The translations under genes were made by a program, and so were the position numbers. Below, in pieces: positions 43,791 to 52,937 of a stretch of DNA of 64,000 nt. The notes under the pieces were generated by a model that saw only the letters and a program-made list of their open reading frames with translations, did not search any database and was not told where the DNA came from. Source of the stretch: an uncultured Porphyromonas sp. (GTDB lineage Bacteria; Bacteroidota; Bacteroidia; Bacteroidales; Porphyromonadaceae); the NCBI GenBank assembly GCA_934364985.1, contig CAKRMU010000001.1:124001-188000 (forward strand), given 5' to 3'. Numbering within the stretch: position 1 is the first letter of the stretch; the number at the start of each line of letters is the position of its first letter.

Positions 43791-45031
43791 AAATCCTACA
43801 TAATATAGTATTCGGCATCATCTCGAGCATACTTTTAGCAATACCTATTACGGCACAGCAGCCTGTCGTTAAGACAGGATTAGAAGTGCTTGCGTGCCGT
43901 AATTTTGACATCCTAAAGGGTAAAAGAGTGGGACTAATTACCAATCCCACAGGCGTCGATAGCCAACTTCGCTCCACTATTGACCTGCTATTCGAGGCAC
44001 AAGATGTTAAGCTTGTGGCACTTTTTGGTCCTGAACATGGTGTGCGAGGAGATGCTCACGCAGGAGACAAGATAGCAACTTTAAAGGATAAAAAAACTGG
44101 CATTCCAATATACTCTCTATACGGCAACACTCGAAAGCCTACACGAGACATGCTCAGAGGTATTGATATTATAGTATATGATATTCAAGATATTGGTTGT
44201 CGCTCCTATACTTATATCAGTACTTTAGGATTGGCTATGGAGGCTGCTGGTGAGGCAGGGATCCCTTTCGTTGTGCTGGATCGTCCTAACCCTCTTGGAG
44301 GATTACGCATAGAGGGGAATATTACTGAGCCCTACTTTATATCCTTTGTCAGTCAATATTCCATCCCATATGTATATGGATTAACTTGCGGGGAACTGGC
44401 CTCCTTTATTAACGGAGAACACCTAAATAAAGTGCCGTGCCAGCTCACCATTATACCTATGGAAGGCTGGGAGCGATGGATGATATATGAAGACACAGGT
44501 CTACCTTGGGTAGCCCCGTCACCACATATTCCACATGCCTCATCGGCTCTTTATTATCCGCTTTCGGGGATAATCGGCGAACTTAATGTCGTATCTATAG
44601 GTGTAGGATATACGCTTCCGTTCCAAACTTTTGCCACTGAATGGGCTGACGCGGAGGCATTATCAACGGCACTTAATGCAAAAAACATCCCAGGGATAGT
44701 CTTTCGACCTATTCACTACAAGCCCTATTATGGTATCGGAAAAGGCAAAATACTCCATGGTGTTGAGGTCTATTTCACTGATCCACATATAGCTCCACTG
44801 AGTCCTATTCAGTATATGGTAGTTGAGGAATTGTACAAACAGAATCCTACTCATTCCCCATTTATGGGCGTTCCAAGGAGTAAGCTTGCAATGTTTGATA
44901 AGGTATGCGGAAGTAACGAAATACGCATTAGATTTGGGAAAAATCACAAATGGGCAGATGTCAAAGCCTATTGGAATAAAGATGTAGATGCATTTCGAGA
45001 AAGAATTACTCCATATCTTCTTTACCAATAA
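43787..45031 (+). CDS. DUF1343 NamZ-type exo-beta-N-acetylmuramidase (GH171)
   Basis: 414 residues with a signal peptide (cleavage near ITA-QQ). DUF1343 contains the NamZ family (GH171), which releases MurNAc from the non-reducing end of glycan chains. Typical segments are GKRVGLITNPTGVD, LVALFGPEHGVRG, PIYSLYGNTRKPT, DIQDIGCRSYTYISTLGLAMEAA and VLDRPNPLGG. Export to the periplasm followed by MurNAc uptake and phosphorylation would make a complete path. The gene overlaps the permease. Confidence 0.9.
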   Translation: MKILHNIVFGIISSILLAIPITAQQPVVKTGLEVLACRNFDILKGKRVGLITNPTGVDSQLRSTIDLLFEAQDVKLVALFGPEHGVRGDAHAGDKIATLKDKKTGIPIYSLYGNTRKPTRDMLRGIDIIVYDIQDIGCRSYTYISTLGLAMEAAGEAGIPFVVLDRPNPLGGLRIEGNITEPYFISFVSQYSIPYVYGLTCGELASFINGEHLNKVPCQLTIIPMEGWERWMIYEDTGLPWVAPSPHIPHASSALYYPLSGIIGELNVVSIGVGYTLPFQTFATEWADAEALSTALNAKNIPGIVFRPIHYKPYYGIGKGKILHGVEVYFTDPHIAPLSPIQYMVVEELYKQNPTHSPFMGVPRSKLAMFDKVCGSNEIRIRFGKNHKWADVKAYWNKDVDAFRERITPYLLYQ

Positions 45032-45053
45032 TGTACGATTTTTAAATTGATAT

Positions 45054-45899
45054 ATGATGAATATTCTGATTGCAGATAGTGGCTCTACAAAGACTAATTG
45101 GTGTCTTGTCAAAGCTGATGGTACACTTATCGCTAATGTTAAAACAGAAGGCCTTAACCCGTTTTTTCTAACTCCTGATGAGATGACAGAAGTACTTAGG
45201 AAGTGGCTGATGCCACAATTGGGAGAAGCGGTCATCAATCATATCTACTTCTATGGTGCAGGTTGCACTCCTCAAAAAGCACCTTTAGTCATTGACATGC
45301 TTAGGAATCTCAAGATTGCTGAAGCGATTGAAGTGCATTCAGATATGCTGGGGGCAGCGAGAGCATTATGCCAAAAGCAAACAGGGATTGCCTGTATCTT
45401 AGGTACTGGTGCCAATTCCTGTAGCTACGATGGCAGGAATATTGTCGCCAATATATCACCCTTAGGATATGTCTTAGGTGATGAAGGGAGTGGTGCCGTG
45501 CTGTCAAAACTTTTTATAGGAGCGGTATTAAAAAATCAGATGCCCGATGGTCTTCGGAATGAGTTTTTGGATTACTATCAAACAACCCCAGAAAGTATCA
45601 TTCACACAGTATACAACGGAGCAAAGCCCAACACTTACTTAGCCTCATTCTGTCCTTTTATTGCTCAGCACCTATATATTCCTGAGGTGTATCGTCTTTC
45701 AGAAGATGCTTTTCGACTCTTCATACGTAGAAACGTCAAGCAATACCCTAATCACCAAACGGAGAGCGTTCATTTCACAGGTTCAGTGGCATATCATTTT
45801 CGAGAGCCATTGACCACAGCCTGTGACAAAGAGGGTATTCACTTGGGTACTATTCTGCAAGATCCGATATCGGGTCTCATAAAATACCATACAAATTAG
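45054..45899 (+). CDS. BadF/BadG-family sugar kinase, probably MurNAc kinase
   Basis: 281 residues; an ATG one codon later is also possible. The ASKHA phosphate loops are visible: DSGSTKTNW near the N-terminus, GTGANSC near residue 118 and HFTGSVAYHF near the end. The family includes N-acetylglucosamine kinase and the Tannerella MurNAc kinase MurK. Its position directly before murQ indicates MurNAc as substrate, giving MurNAc-6-phosphate. The cytosol is the site. Confidence in the kinase is high, in MurNAc moderate. Confidence 0.85.
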   Translation: MMNILIADSGSTKTNWCLVKADGTLIANVKTEGLNPFFLTPDEMTEVLRKWLMPQLGEAVINHIYFYGAGCTPQKAPLVIDMLRNLKIAEAIEVHSDMLGAARALCQKQTGIACILGTGANSCSYDGRNIVANISPLGYVLGDEGSGAVLSKLFIGAVLKNQMPDGLRNEFLDYYQTTPESIIHTVYNGAKPNTYLASFCPFIAQHLYIPEVYRLSEDAFRLFIRRNVKQYPNHQTESVHFTGSVAYHFREPLTTACDKEGIHLGTILQDPISGLIKYHTN

Positions 45900-45914
45900 C
45901 GACTATACTTAATT

Positions 45915-46736
45915 ATGAGTGACTATATTAAGATAACCGAATTGCCCTCACATTACGATGCCCTTGAGCAAAAAAAAATCGGTGAAATACTCAGAGATAT
46001 CAATACTGAAGACCAAAAAGTAGCTATTACCGTACTGCAGGCACTCCCATCTATAGAAGCACTACTGACAGATATATTACCTCGTATGGAGCGGGGTGGG
46101 AGAGTCTTCTACATCGGTGCAGGTACCAGTGGACGTCTCGGTGTCCTTGACGCTTCAGAAATTCCCCCCACCTATGGGGTACCCCCTACTCTGTTTGTCG
46201 GTCTCATCGCAGGGGGCGATGAAGCACTTCGCCGACCTATTGAGCATGCTGAAGATAGCGAGACACAAGCGTGGCAAGACCTACTCCATTTTGACATCAA
46301 TCCAAATGACACACTCATCGGCATTGCTGCAAGTGGGACGACCCCCTACGTAATAGCAGGACTAAAAAAAGCTCAATCCACCGGCATTCTCACCGCTTGT
46401 ATCACATCAAATCCTCATAGTCCTATCACTCAAGTAGCAGATCACCCCATCGTTACTGTCGTCGGACCTGAATATGTAACGGGTAGTTCTCGAATGAAAT
46501 CAGGCACAGCACAGAAGATGGTACTTAATATGATCTCAACCACCTTGATGATCAAATTGGGACGAGTGGAGGGTAATAGGATGATTAATATGCAACTCAG
46601 CAATAAGAAACTTGTACATAGAGGAACGCACATGCTTATGGATACCTTCGGTTGGGACTACACTGTAGCTGAAGCACGATTGTTAGAGGAGGGATCCGTA
46701 AGAGCGGTTTTAGACAAATACAATAGCAATAATTAA
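45915..46736 (+). CDS. murQ: N-acetylmuramic acid 6-phosphate etherase
   Basis: 273 residues. MurQ cleaves the lactyl ether of MurNAc-6-phosphate to GlcNAc-6-phosphate and D-lactate. The SIS-fold signature YIGAGTSGRLGVLDASEIPPTYG and the SSRMKSGTAQKMVLNMIST stretch are complete. Length is somewhat shorter than E. coli MurQ (298). It follows the kinase by 15 bases. Products would enter amino-sugar metabolism through NagA/NagB, which are not in the window. Confidence 0.96.
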   Translation: MSDYIKITELPSHYDALEQKKIGEILRDINTEDQKVAITVLQALPSIEALLTDILPRMERGGRVFYIGAGTSGRLGVLDASEIPPTYGVPPTLFVGLIAGGDEALRRPIEHAEDSETQAWQDLLHFDINPNDTLIGIAASGTTPYVIAGLKKAQSTGILTACITSNPHSPITQVADHPIVTVVGPEYVTGSSRMKSGTAQKMVLNMISTTLMIKLGRVEGNRMINMQLSNKKLVHRGTHMLMDTFGWDYTVAEARLLEEGSVRAVLDKYNSNN

Positions 46737-46737
46737 A

Positions 46738-47475
46738 ATGAAAAAAATCGCACTCACCGCTCTAATTATTTTGGCATCCATTGAAAGCGTATTTGCTTCC
46801 GATGACATCTTTTATGAGACACTCTCGAAACAGGTAATTAATGCCACAGTTTGCATTACTATGGATACGACATTCACAGATTATTACTATCACAGACTGG
46901 CTATTTTTGTGGAAGAGCCAGCCCAGTCCATAGACGTACTGATGTTGGGTGATAGCCTCACCGAAAACGGAGGCGAATGGTCATCTCACTTTAATCGTCA
47001 CGAGATAAAATTCCTCAATAGAGGAATTAACGGAGACACAACGAGTGGGATTCTATATAGATTGGATGAAGTCAAACGCCATCACCCTAAAAAAATATTC
47101 CTACTTGCGGGTATCAACGACCTCGCTAATAACGTTTTGCCTGACACAATTGCAAAAAACACCATTGCAATTCTCCAAGAACTACATAAAACCCTACCTC
47201 ATACACAGATTTACCTCCAGACGCTATTACCCGTGGACGAGGGCTATAATAGATACAAAGGACTTAGAGGTAAAACATCCTTAGTCGACCAAGTGAATAG
47301 CAGGCTAAAAGCAATACCCACAGCCCTCCCCTACATCACATTGATAGACCTCAATCCATACTTTCGTGAAAACAACTCTAATACACTTAAGCGATCAATA
47401 ACGAGAGATGGTCTACATATTACCCCCGAAGGATACCTCCTATGGGCAGAAGTTATAAAAGGCTATATTGATTAA
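46738..47475 (+). CDS. Secreted SGNH/GDSL hydrolase
   Basis: 245 residues with a signal peptide (cleavage near VFA-SDD). Block I GDSL is MLGDSLTENG, the Gly block is NRGINGDTTSG, the Asn block is LLAGINDLANN and the C-terminal DxxH is RDGLHITPEG. All four SGNH residues are present. Relatives are sialic-acid or sugar O-acetylesterases and lipases. It begins one base after murQ stop, so removal of O-acetyl groups from peptidoglycan sugars is a reasonable guess from context. Confidence 0.88.
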   Translation: MKKIALTALIILASIESVFASDDIFYETLSKQVINATVCITMDTTFTDYYYHRLAIFVEEPAQSIDVLMLGDSLTENGGEWSSHFNRHEIKFLNRGINGDTTSGILYRLDEVKRHHPKKIFLLAGINDLANNVLPDTIAKNTIAILQELHKTLPHTQIYLQTLLPVDEGYNRYKGLRGKTSLVDQVNSRLKAIPTALPYITLIDLNPYFRENNSNTLKRSITRDGLHITPEGYLLWAEVIKGYID

Positions 47476-47594
47476 GTTCATTCTTAGATCTCAGAAAAAA
47501 TCAACACTTAACAAAGAGTTATCCTCTTCCTTCCGAGTGAGGACTAAATCAGTCGGAGAAATCATTGCTTTACAATAACAAAATGATAAAAAAA

Positions 47595-47680
47595 CAGATA
47601 TAGGGAATTCGTCACAGCGAATACCAGGTATTCATCACAACTAATACCCTAAATTCATTGAGGCGAATATAAGGTATCTA
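47595..47680. repeat. 23-bp palindromic array F (4 units)
   Basis: Units at 47595-47611, 47618-47634, 47641-47657 and 47664-47680; linkers TCACAG, TCACAA, TTGAGG. Unit 2 is CGAATACCAGGTATTCA. The last unit is followed by TTTTT. It separates the MurNAc operon from the acyl-CoA ligase gene; 47476-47594 before it shows no clear hairpin. Confidence 0.88.
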
Positions 47681-47738
47681 TTTTTATCACTATTAGCACT
47701 GCACAAATTCTTATTCGTAGATAATAGGAGCAAAAGCC

Positions 47739-47769
47739 TTGGCTAAACAAAAAAATATACCTACATTTG
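47739..47769 (+). promoter_or_regulatory. Promoter of the acyl-CoA ligase gene
   Basis: TTG (47739-47741), 20 bases, TACATTTG (47762-47769). The initiation site would be about 47776, which rules out the upstream TTG at 47739 as the gene start and supports ATG 47802. Confidence 0.7.
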
Positions 47770-47801
47770 CACATATAACAAACATATGTGCATTGAAGAA
47801 G

Positions 47802-49463
47802 ATGATAGAAGTCAATTTTATTGAAACGATAGAGAATAGGTACAAAGAATACTGGGAGCTTCCGGCTTTTACCAATTATGGCGAAGATAGGGATTATACC
47901 TTTGCTGACCTAAGTAAGTGGGTCGCAAAAGTGCATTTACTACTTAAGCATAGCGGAATAAGTAAAGGTGATAAAGTTGCACTCGTAGGCAATGATTGTG
48001 CAGAATGGTGTATGACTTGGATGGGAGTGATCACTTATGGAGCCGTGGTGGTACCTATACTGCCAGAGTTTCACAAGGACGACATACAGCACATCATCAA
48101 TCACAGCGACAGCCAATTGGTATTCGTTGGGGAGCGTCACGTATCAATGCTTGCCCCTACTCAGCACCCAGAAGTGAAGCATGTCTTTAGGATCAAGGAT
48201 CTATCCCTTGTTAAGGAGCTTTCGATAAATGGTGATTCCGATAGCAAGACGGCGGATCAATTGTTTAACGAAAGGTATCCTAATGGGTTCGGTAAGGAAG
48301 ATGTGACGTACCCTAAGGTAGATAACTCCGAAGTTGTACTTATCAGTTACACCTCAGGCACCTCAGGCTTTAGTAAGGGTGTAATGGCAACAGCTAATAA
48401 TTTGATGGCCAATCTCATCTTTGGTCACAATGCTGATCTCCTTCACCGCGGGGAGAAAGGGCTTTGCTTCCTACCCAATGCCCATGCATATAGTTGTGCC
48501 TTTAACTTTTTATTAGCTCAGACAGAAGGCACCCACTTATATATCCTTACATCTAAGCCGACACCCAAAATACTCCTGAAAGCACTTCAGGATGTCAAAC
48601 CCTCACTGATACTGACTGTGCCACTCATATTGGAGAAAATCTATAAGAATGCTATCCAACCTAAGCTCAACAACCCCTATATACGAGTTGCCCTTAAACT
48701 TCCTATTGTGAATGAATTAATACACAGAAAATTTAAGGATTCCCTCACATTAGCTCTTGGTGGTAACTTTACTGAGGTCATTGTAGGGGGTGCTGCCCTT
48801 AATCCAGAAGTCGAGAATTTCTTACTCCGCATAGGTTTTCCGCTGACCGTAGGGTATGGTATGACTGAATGCTCACCCATCATTTCGTACACCAATCATA
48901 AGACATTCAGCAAACGTTCAGCTGGGAAAATCCTCCACGATATAGAGGAAGTACGCGTTGACTCCCCTAAGAGAATCAAAGGGAAAATGGTGGGAGAAAT
49001 CCAAGTCAAAGGCGAAAACGTATGTCAAGGATATTATAAAAACGAAGAAGCTACGTCGGGATTATTTACACCTGATGGCTGGTTACATACAGGAGACTTG
49101 GGCTATATTGAGAATGATTACGTCTACCTCAAAGGTCGCTCAAAGGCAATGTTACTTGGCTCTGATGGTCAAAATATCTATCCTGAAGAGATAGAAGCAA
49201 AGCTCGCAATGCAACCATTCGTAAATGATGCTATCGTAGTTCAGAGAGGCAAAAAGATAGTAGCGATTGTCGAGCTCAATAACGACGAGATGATTAAATC
49301 AGGGTATAAGACCACGCAAGAGGTGAAGTGGCACGTGGATCATATCAAAAAAGAGGTCAACGCCAATTCTCCTCTATTTGCCCAGATAGCTGATATTGAA
49401 GTCCTTGAAGGGGTTTTTGAGAAAACACCAAAACAGAGTATCAAGCGCTATTTATACCACTAA
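47802..49463 (+). CDS. AMP-dependent long-chain fatty acid-CoA ligase-like enzyme
   Basis: 553 residues from ATG 47802, chosen because the promoter overlaps the upstream frame. The AMP-binding motif YTSGTSGFSKGV lies near 183, followed by GYGMTECSP (motif II) and GWLHTGDLGYI...GRSK (motif III) and a C-terminal TPKQSIKRYLYH with the usual catalytic lysine region. These enzymes activate a fatty or other acid as acyl-AMP then CoA thioester. The substrate is not predictable. The gene is alone, with a terminator shared with the next convergent gene. Confidence 0.88.
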   Translation: MIEVNFIETIENRYKEYWELPAFTNYGEDRDYTFADLSKWVAKVHLLLKHSGISKGDKVALVGNDCAEWCMTWMGVITYGAVVVPILPEFHKDDIQHIINHSDSQLVFVGERHVSMLAPTQHPEVKHVFRIKDLSLVKELSINGDSDSKTADQLFNERYPNGFGKEDVTYPKVDNSEVVLISYTSGTSGFSKGVMATANNLMANLIFGHNADLLHRGEKGLCFLPNAHAYSCAFNFLLAQTEGTHLYILTSKPTPKILLKALQDVKPSLILTVPLILEKIYKNAIQPKLNNPYIRVALKLPIVNELIHRKFKDSLTLALGGNFTEVIVGGAALNPEVENFLLRIGFPLTVGYGMTECSPIISYTNHKTFSKRSAGKILHDIEEVRVDSPKRIKGKMVGEIQVKGENVCQGYYKNEEATSGLFTPDGWLHTGDLGYIENDYVYLKGRSKAMLLGSDGQNIYPEEIEAKLAMQPFVNDAIVVQRGKKIVAIVELNNDEMIKSGYKTTQEVKWHVDHIKKEVNANSPLFAQIADIEVLEGVFEKTPKQSIKRYLYH

Positions 49464-49482
49464 GGTTTTTATTTGATATAAA

Positions 49483-49527
49483 GAAGGGGGTGCTATCATT
49501 TTGTTGATAGCACCCCCTTCATTTTTA
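49483..49527. terminator. Bidirectional terminator between convergent genes
   Basis: Perfect 16-bp stem GAAGGGGGTGCTATCA (49483-49498) with TGATAGCACCCCCTTC (49505-49520), 6-nt loop, then ATTTTTAT on the plus strand. It can end both the acyl-CoA ligase and the GIN-domain transcripts. Confidence 0.92.
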
Positions 49528-49584
49528 TGCTTTCATTTGTTTGAAAGCTCGTATTAAACGAATGATATTAAAGGTAATTTCATC

Positions 49585-50406
49585 TTAAAAATTTATACTT
49601 GAAGCACCGGATGAGTTGCATTTAAGCACTTGCTTAGCGTTAATATCGATGTTACTTGCTCCAGAAGCCTTAAGCTCTGCTGTCTCAGCGGTACACTTCT
49701 TTCCATCAAAACTTGATGCACCGGAAGCAACGATGATCGCGTTCTGAGTGCTACCTTTATAGGTCAATTCACTCGCCCCCGATAAATCGGCAGACAGAGA
49801 TTCAGAGATGCGAGATGCCATATCGAGAGAAGATGCACCCGATAAGCAAGAGATAACATTGCGGTAATTGCCACGAAGAGAGCAGTCGCTTGCCCCAGAG
49901 AGTCTTACATTCATGGTGAGAGCATTGCCCGTGTATTCCATATCGCTTGCCCCAGAAAGTTTAGCGGTGAGGTGCGACACATTGCCTTGAAGTTCAAGCT
50001 CAGATGCCCCTGATAGTTCTACATACTTGACGCTGAGTGTCCCTACATACTTGAGGGTCATTTCGCTACCCCCTGACATCCTTATATTTTCTATTTTATC
50101 AATGTCTGTAACATACAATTTGACCTTGATATCATCATCAAAGCTCTCAAAAAACTTCTTTTTCTGCAGCTCAAGTTTTAGATGCCCTCCATCAAAAGAG
50201 TAATAAAAACGCTCCAATAATTTGGCTTTTGCAGTCACCTCCATCTTATTTGTGGGGGAAGATATCACTTCTACCTCAATACCAGAGCGGACAGTGATTT
50301 TCCACGGAGTGCTATTTAGCGTTATCTCCTTGGTCTGTGCAAAAGCACTTGTTCCTACCATAGTAAGTAGCACGATGGCTACCATGCTCCATAAATTCTT
50401 TGTCAT
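49585..50406 (-). CDS. Secreted GIN-domain (DUF2807) protein
   Basis: 273 residues with a signal peptide (cleavage near AFA-QT). The body is a beta-helix-like repeat: SGAS recurs at least eight times (LSGASELELQG, LSGASDMEYTG, LSGASDCSLRG, LSGASSLDMAS, LSGASELTYKG, ASGASSFDGK, ASGASNIDINA, SSGASSINF). This is the head GIN domain found in Bacteroidetes surface or periplasmic proteins of unknown function. The upstream half (KVKLYVTDIDKIENIRMSGGSEM) opens the domain. No promoter of good quality is seen on the minus strand upstream. Confidence 0.85.
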   Translation of the reverse strand: MTKNLWSMVAIVLLTMVGTSAFAQTKEITLNSTPWKITVRSGIEVEVISSPTNKMEVTAKAKLLERFYYSFDGGHLKLELQKKKFFESFDDDIKVKLYVTDIDKIENIRMSGGSEMTLKYVGTLSVKYVELSGASELELQGNVSHLTAKLSGASDMEYTGNALTMNVRLSGASDCSLRGNYRNVISCLSGASSLDMASRISESLSADLSGASELTYKGSTQNAIIVASGASSFDGKKCTAETAELKASGASNIDINAKQVLKCNSSGASSINF

Positions 50407-50657
50407 AACTTTTACGAATTAGTGAGTTAGTAATTATCAATTCGCTGACAAGATACAAAGATTTCGGTAATATGCAAAACAAACAACATAAATATTTCGC
50501 AAAAGAACAGTATTTCAATGAAAGTGAAGGGCAATGTGGAGGTTTCATACACTACATGAATGGTTCATGGGAAGTAATGCATACGATTAAATAATTCGTT
50601 ATCTACTTAAAAACAGAATCATAATCTACTCTGTTACTGATGATTTCAATATACGGA

Positions 50658-50743
50658 ACGAATACCAGGTATTCGCTTAAACGTTTTCAGGGTATTCGTT
50701 AATGTAAATACCTGGTATTCGCCAAAGATTATTACGGCTATCC
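50658..50743. repeat. 23-bp palindromic array G (4 units), holding the perfect consensus
   Basis: Units at 50658-50674, 50681-50697, 50704-50720 and 50727-50743; linkers CTTAAA, TTAATG, CCAAAG. The first is the palindrome CGAATACCAGGTATTCG, symmetric about its central A. The last ends TATCCTTTTTT. It lies between the divergent GIN gene and the fetA-fetB remnant. Confidence 0.9.
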
Positions 50744-50822
50744 TTTTTTGCCAAGTGCAGGACACCTTTCTACAAGCACATTATCTAACCAAAATATTAT
50801 AATGTATCTTTGCAGTAAATCA

Positions 50823-51391
50823 ATGTCCGATTCGTATATGGAAAATGCCGACATATTTTTTCAAGATACCACATTCCGTTTTGGTAATAGGGTGATTATT
50901 GACAGCTTCTCCCATAGGATAATGTCTGGGGAGCGTATAGCTATCGTTGGGGAGTCAGGAGCTGGGAAGAGTACCTTACTTAATAGCATTGTAGGTCTCG
51001 CGATCCCCACTTCTGGAGCTATTGAAGTCAATGGTATGCTCGTGAACCCTGCTATTATCTGCTTTGCAATGGGGCAAGTACCGAAGAAGCAACACGCCCA
51101 TTCGTACGACAAGCTATCCAAGATGCCTTTACTCCTACAATTGCATCAATGTCAGTGATGGGGCTTATCTCTATGCCAGGGACACTCGTAGGGCAGATCC
51201 TCGGGGGAAGTGTGCCAAACGTCGCAGCAAGGTATCAAATAATGATCATAGTTTTGCACTTTGTCTGCTCAACTATATCTCTTGTACTTATGCTCAATAT
51301 AGCGATTAAGCAATCATTAGATAGCTACGGATTACTCAAAGAAGAGGATATTTACGCGAAAAATAAGCACCAAAGATATCATAAAAAATAG
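50823..51391 (+). pseudogene. Deletion remnant of a fetA-fetB-type ABC transporter
   Basis: From ATG 50823 the frame encodes the start of an ABC ATPase: FRFGNRVIIDSFS and Walker A GESGAGKST (about residues 40-48), then SGAIEVNGM. At about 51035 the homology stops. From roughly 51062, in another frame, the DNA encodes the C-terminus of a FetB/YbbM-like permease (NGASTEEATRPFVRQAIQ, TPTIASMSVMGLISMPGTLVGQILGG, ending at 51391). So the Walker B, signature and switch parts of the ATPase and most of the permease are gone. The likely cause is one internal deletion. A TATCTTTG -7 element (50805-50812) remains upstream. Neither part should be functional. Confidence 0.75.
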
Positions 51392-51440
51392 CTACATTTG
51401 CCATAAGTAAAATATCATATAAAACTTAATTGATCATATA

Positions 51441-52937
51441 ATGGCACTAAAATTTATGACTGCCGAAGAGGCAGCACAATTCGTACACCATGACGATAAT
51501 GTAGGGTTTAGTGGTTTCACACCGGCAGGATGCCCTAAGGTAATTCCCGCAGCTATTGCCCGTCATGCTAAGGCAGAGCATGAGGCAGGTCGTCCATTTA
51601 AAATTGGTGTATTTACAGGAGCCTCCACCGGGGATAGGCTTGATGGGGAATTGGCGAGAGCTGAAGCAATAAAATTCAGAACTCCGTACCAATCTAATAA
51701 GGATTTACGGAAACTAATCAACACGGGTGGCACTGAATATTTTGATATGCACCTATCTATGCTCGCACAAGAGATCCGATATGGATTCCTCGGAAATATC
51801 AATATCGCAATCGTGGAAGCCGCAGAGGTCACAGAAGATGGTGAGATAGTCCCCACAACAGGTGTAGGTATTGCCCCCACCATATGCCGGCTTGCAGATA
51901 AAATTATTGTTGAATTAAACGACCGCCATCCTAAAGAAATCCGTGGCATGCACGACATATGTGAGTTGCAGGATCCCCCCCACAGAGAAGTTATCAATAT
52001 CGTTACTCCCCGCGACCGAGTAGGAACAAACTGCATCAAAGTAGACCCATCTAAGATTGTCGCAGTGGTAAGGACGTCAGAGCCTAATGACGACTCTAAG
52101 TTTACCCCATTAGATGATGTCACAAAGGCGATTGGGGCTAACGTTGCCAAGTTTTTCGAAGAGGATATGAAGGCAGGTAGGCTTCCGAAGAGCTTCCTTC
52201 CGGTACAAAGTGGTGTCGGGAATGTAGCTAACGCAGTACTGGGTGCTATGGGCGAGAGCGAACATATACCAGCTTTTGAAGTTTACACTGAGGTTATCCA
52301 AGACTCTGTTATCAAACTTATGGAAAAGGGCAAGGTAAAGTTTGCTTCCGGCTGTTCGCTGTCAGTCTCCCGTGATTGTATTCTTAACATCTACAAGAAT
52401 CTGGATTTCTTTAAAGACAAACTTCTACTTCGGCCCCTCGAATACTCCAATAATCCAGAAGTCGCAAGGAGGATTGGGGTCATCGCTATTAATACAGCAC
52501 TTGAAGCTGATATATATGGCAACATCAATTCGACCCACGTATTGGGTACAAGGATGATGAATGGGATCGGTGGGTCAGGTGATTTTACACGTTCTGGATA
52601 TCTCTCAATCTTCACCACCCCATCTACCGCTAAGGATGGCGATATTAGTTGCTTCGTACCAATGGTGTCGCACCTTGACCACAGCGAACACTCGGTAAAG
52701 ATAATCATTAGTGAATATGGTATTGCTGACTTAAGGGGCAAGTCACCTCGTCAACGTGCCGAAGAAATCATCTCAAAAGTAGTGCACCCAGACTACCGAG
52801 ATAGTCTAAGAAAATACTTAGAGGTATCGACACAAGGCCAAACCAAAGTAAACCTTGAAGCTTGCTTTGAATTCCATCGTCAGTTCAAGGAAAAAGGCAC
52901 AATGAAAGGTATTGATTTTAGCCAATACAAGAAATGA
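51441..52937 (+). CDS. Acetyl-CoA hydrolase/CoA-transferase (succinyl-CoA:acetate type)
   Basis: 498 residues. Family signs: MTAEEAAQFVHHDDNVGFSGF, the VQSGVGNVANAVLGAMG loop that binds CoA, and FEVYTEVIQDS with the likely catalytic Glu near 284. The C-terminal half reads SLSVS...GDFTRSGYLSIFTTPST. Such enzymes exchange CoA between succinyl-CoA and acetate (or other short acids) in Bacteroidetes fermentation, making acetate with energy conserved in the thioester. Cytosolic. Length fits AarC/ScpC. Its stop overlaps the next start by 4 bases. Confidence 0.9.
   Translation: MALKFMTAEEAAQFVHHDDNVGFSGFTPAGCPKVIPAAIARHAKAEHEAGRPFKIGVFTGASTGDRLDGELARAEAIKFRTPYQSNKDLRKLINTGGTEYFDMHLSMLAQEIRYGFLGNINIAIVEAAEVTEDGEIVPTTGVGIAPTICRLADKIIVELNDRHPKEIRGMHDICELQDPPHREVINIVTPRDRVGTNCIKVDPSKIVAVVRTSEPNDDSKFTPLDDVTKAIGANVAKFFEEDMKAGRLPKSFLPVQSGVGNVANAVLGAMGESEHIPAFEVYTEVIQDSVIKLMEKGKVKFASGCSLSVSRDCILNIYKNLDFFKDKLLLRPLEYSNNPEVARRIGVIAINTALEADIYGNINSTHVLGTRMMNGIGGSGDFTRSGYLSIFTTPSTAKDGDISCFVPMVSHLDHSEHSVKIIISEYGIADLRGKSPRQRAEEIISKVVHPDYRDSLRKYLEVSTQGQTKVNLEACFEFHRQFKEKGTMKGIDFSQYKK

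Noticed and set aside
47739..47801. TTG start adding 21 residues to the acyl-CoA ligase
   Set aside because: The TTG is part of a well-spaced promoter, so the transcript would begin downstream of it.
51563..52150. Antisense frame within the CoA-transferase gene
   Set aside because: The plus-strand protein is complete and conserved; the shadow has no motif.
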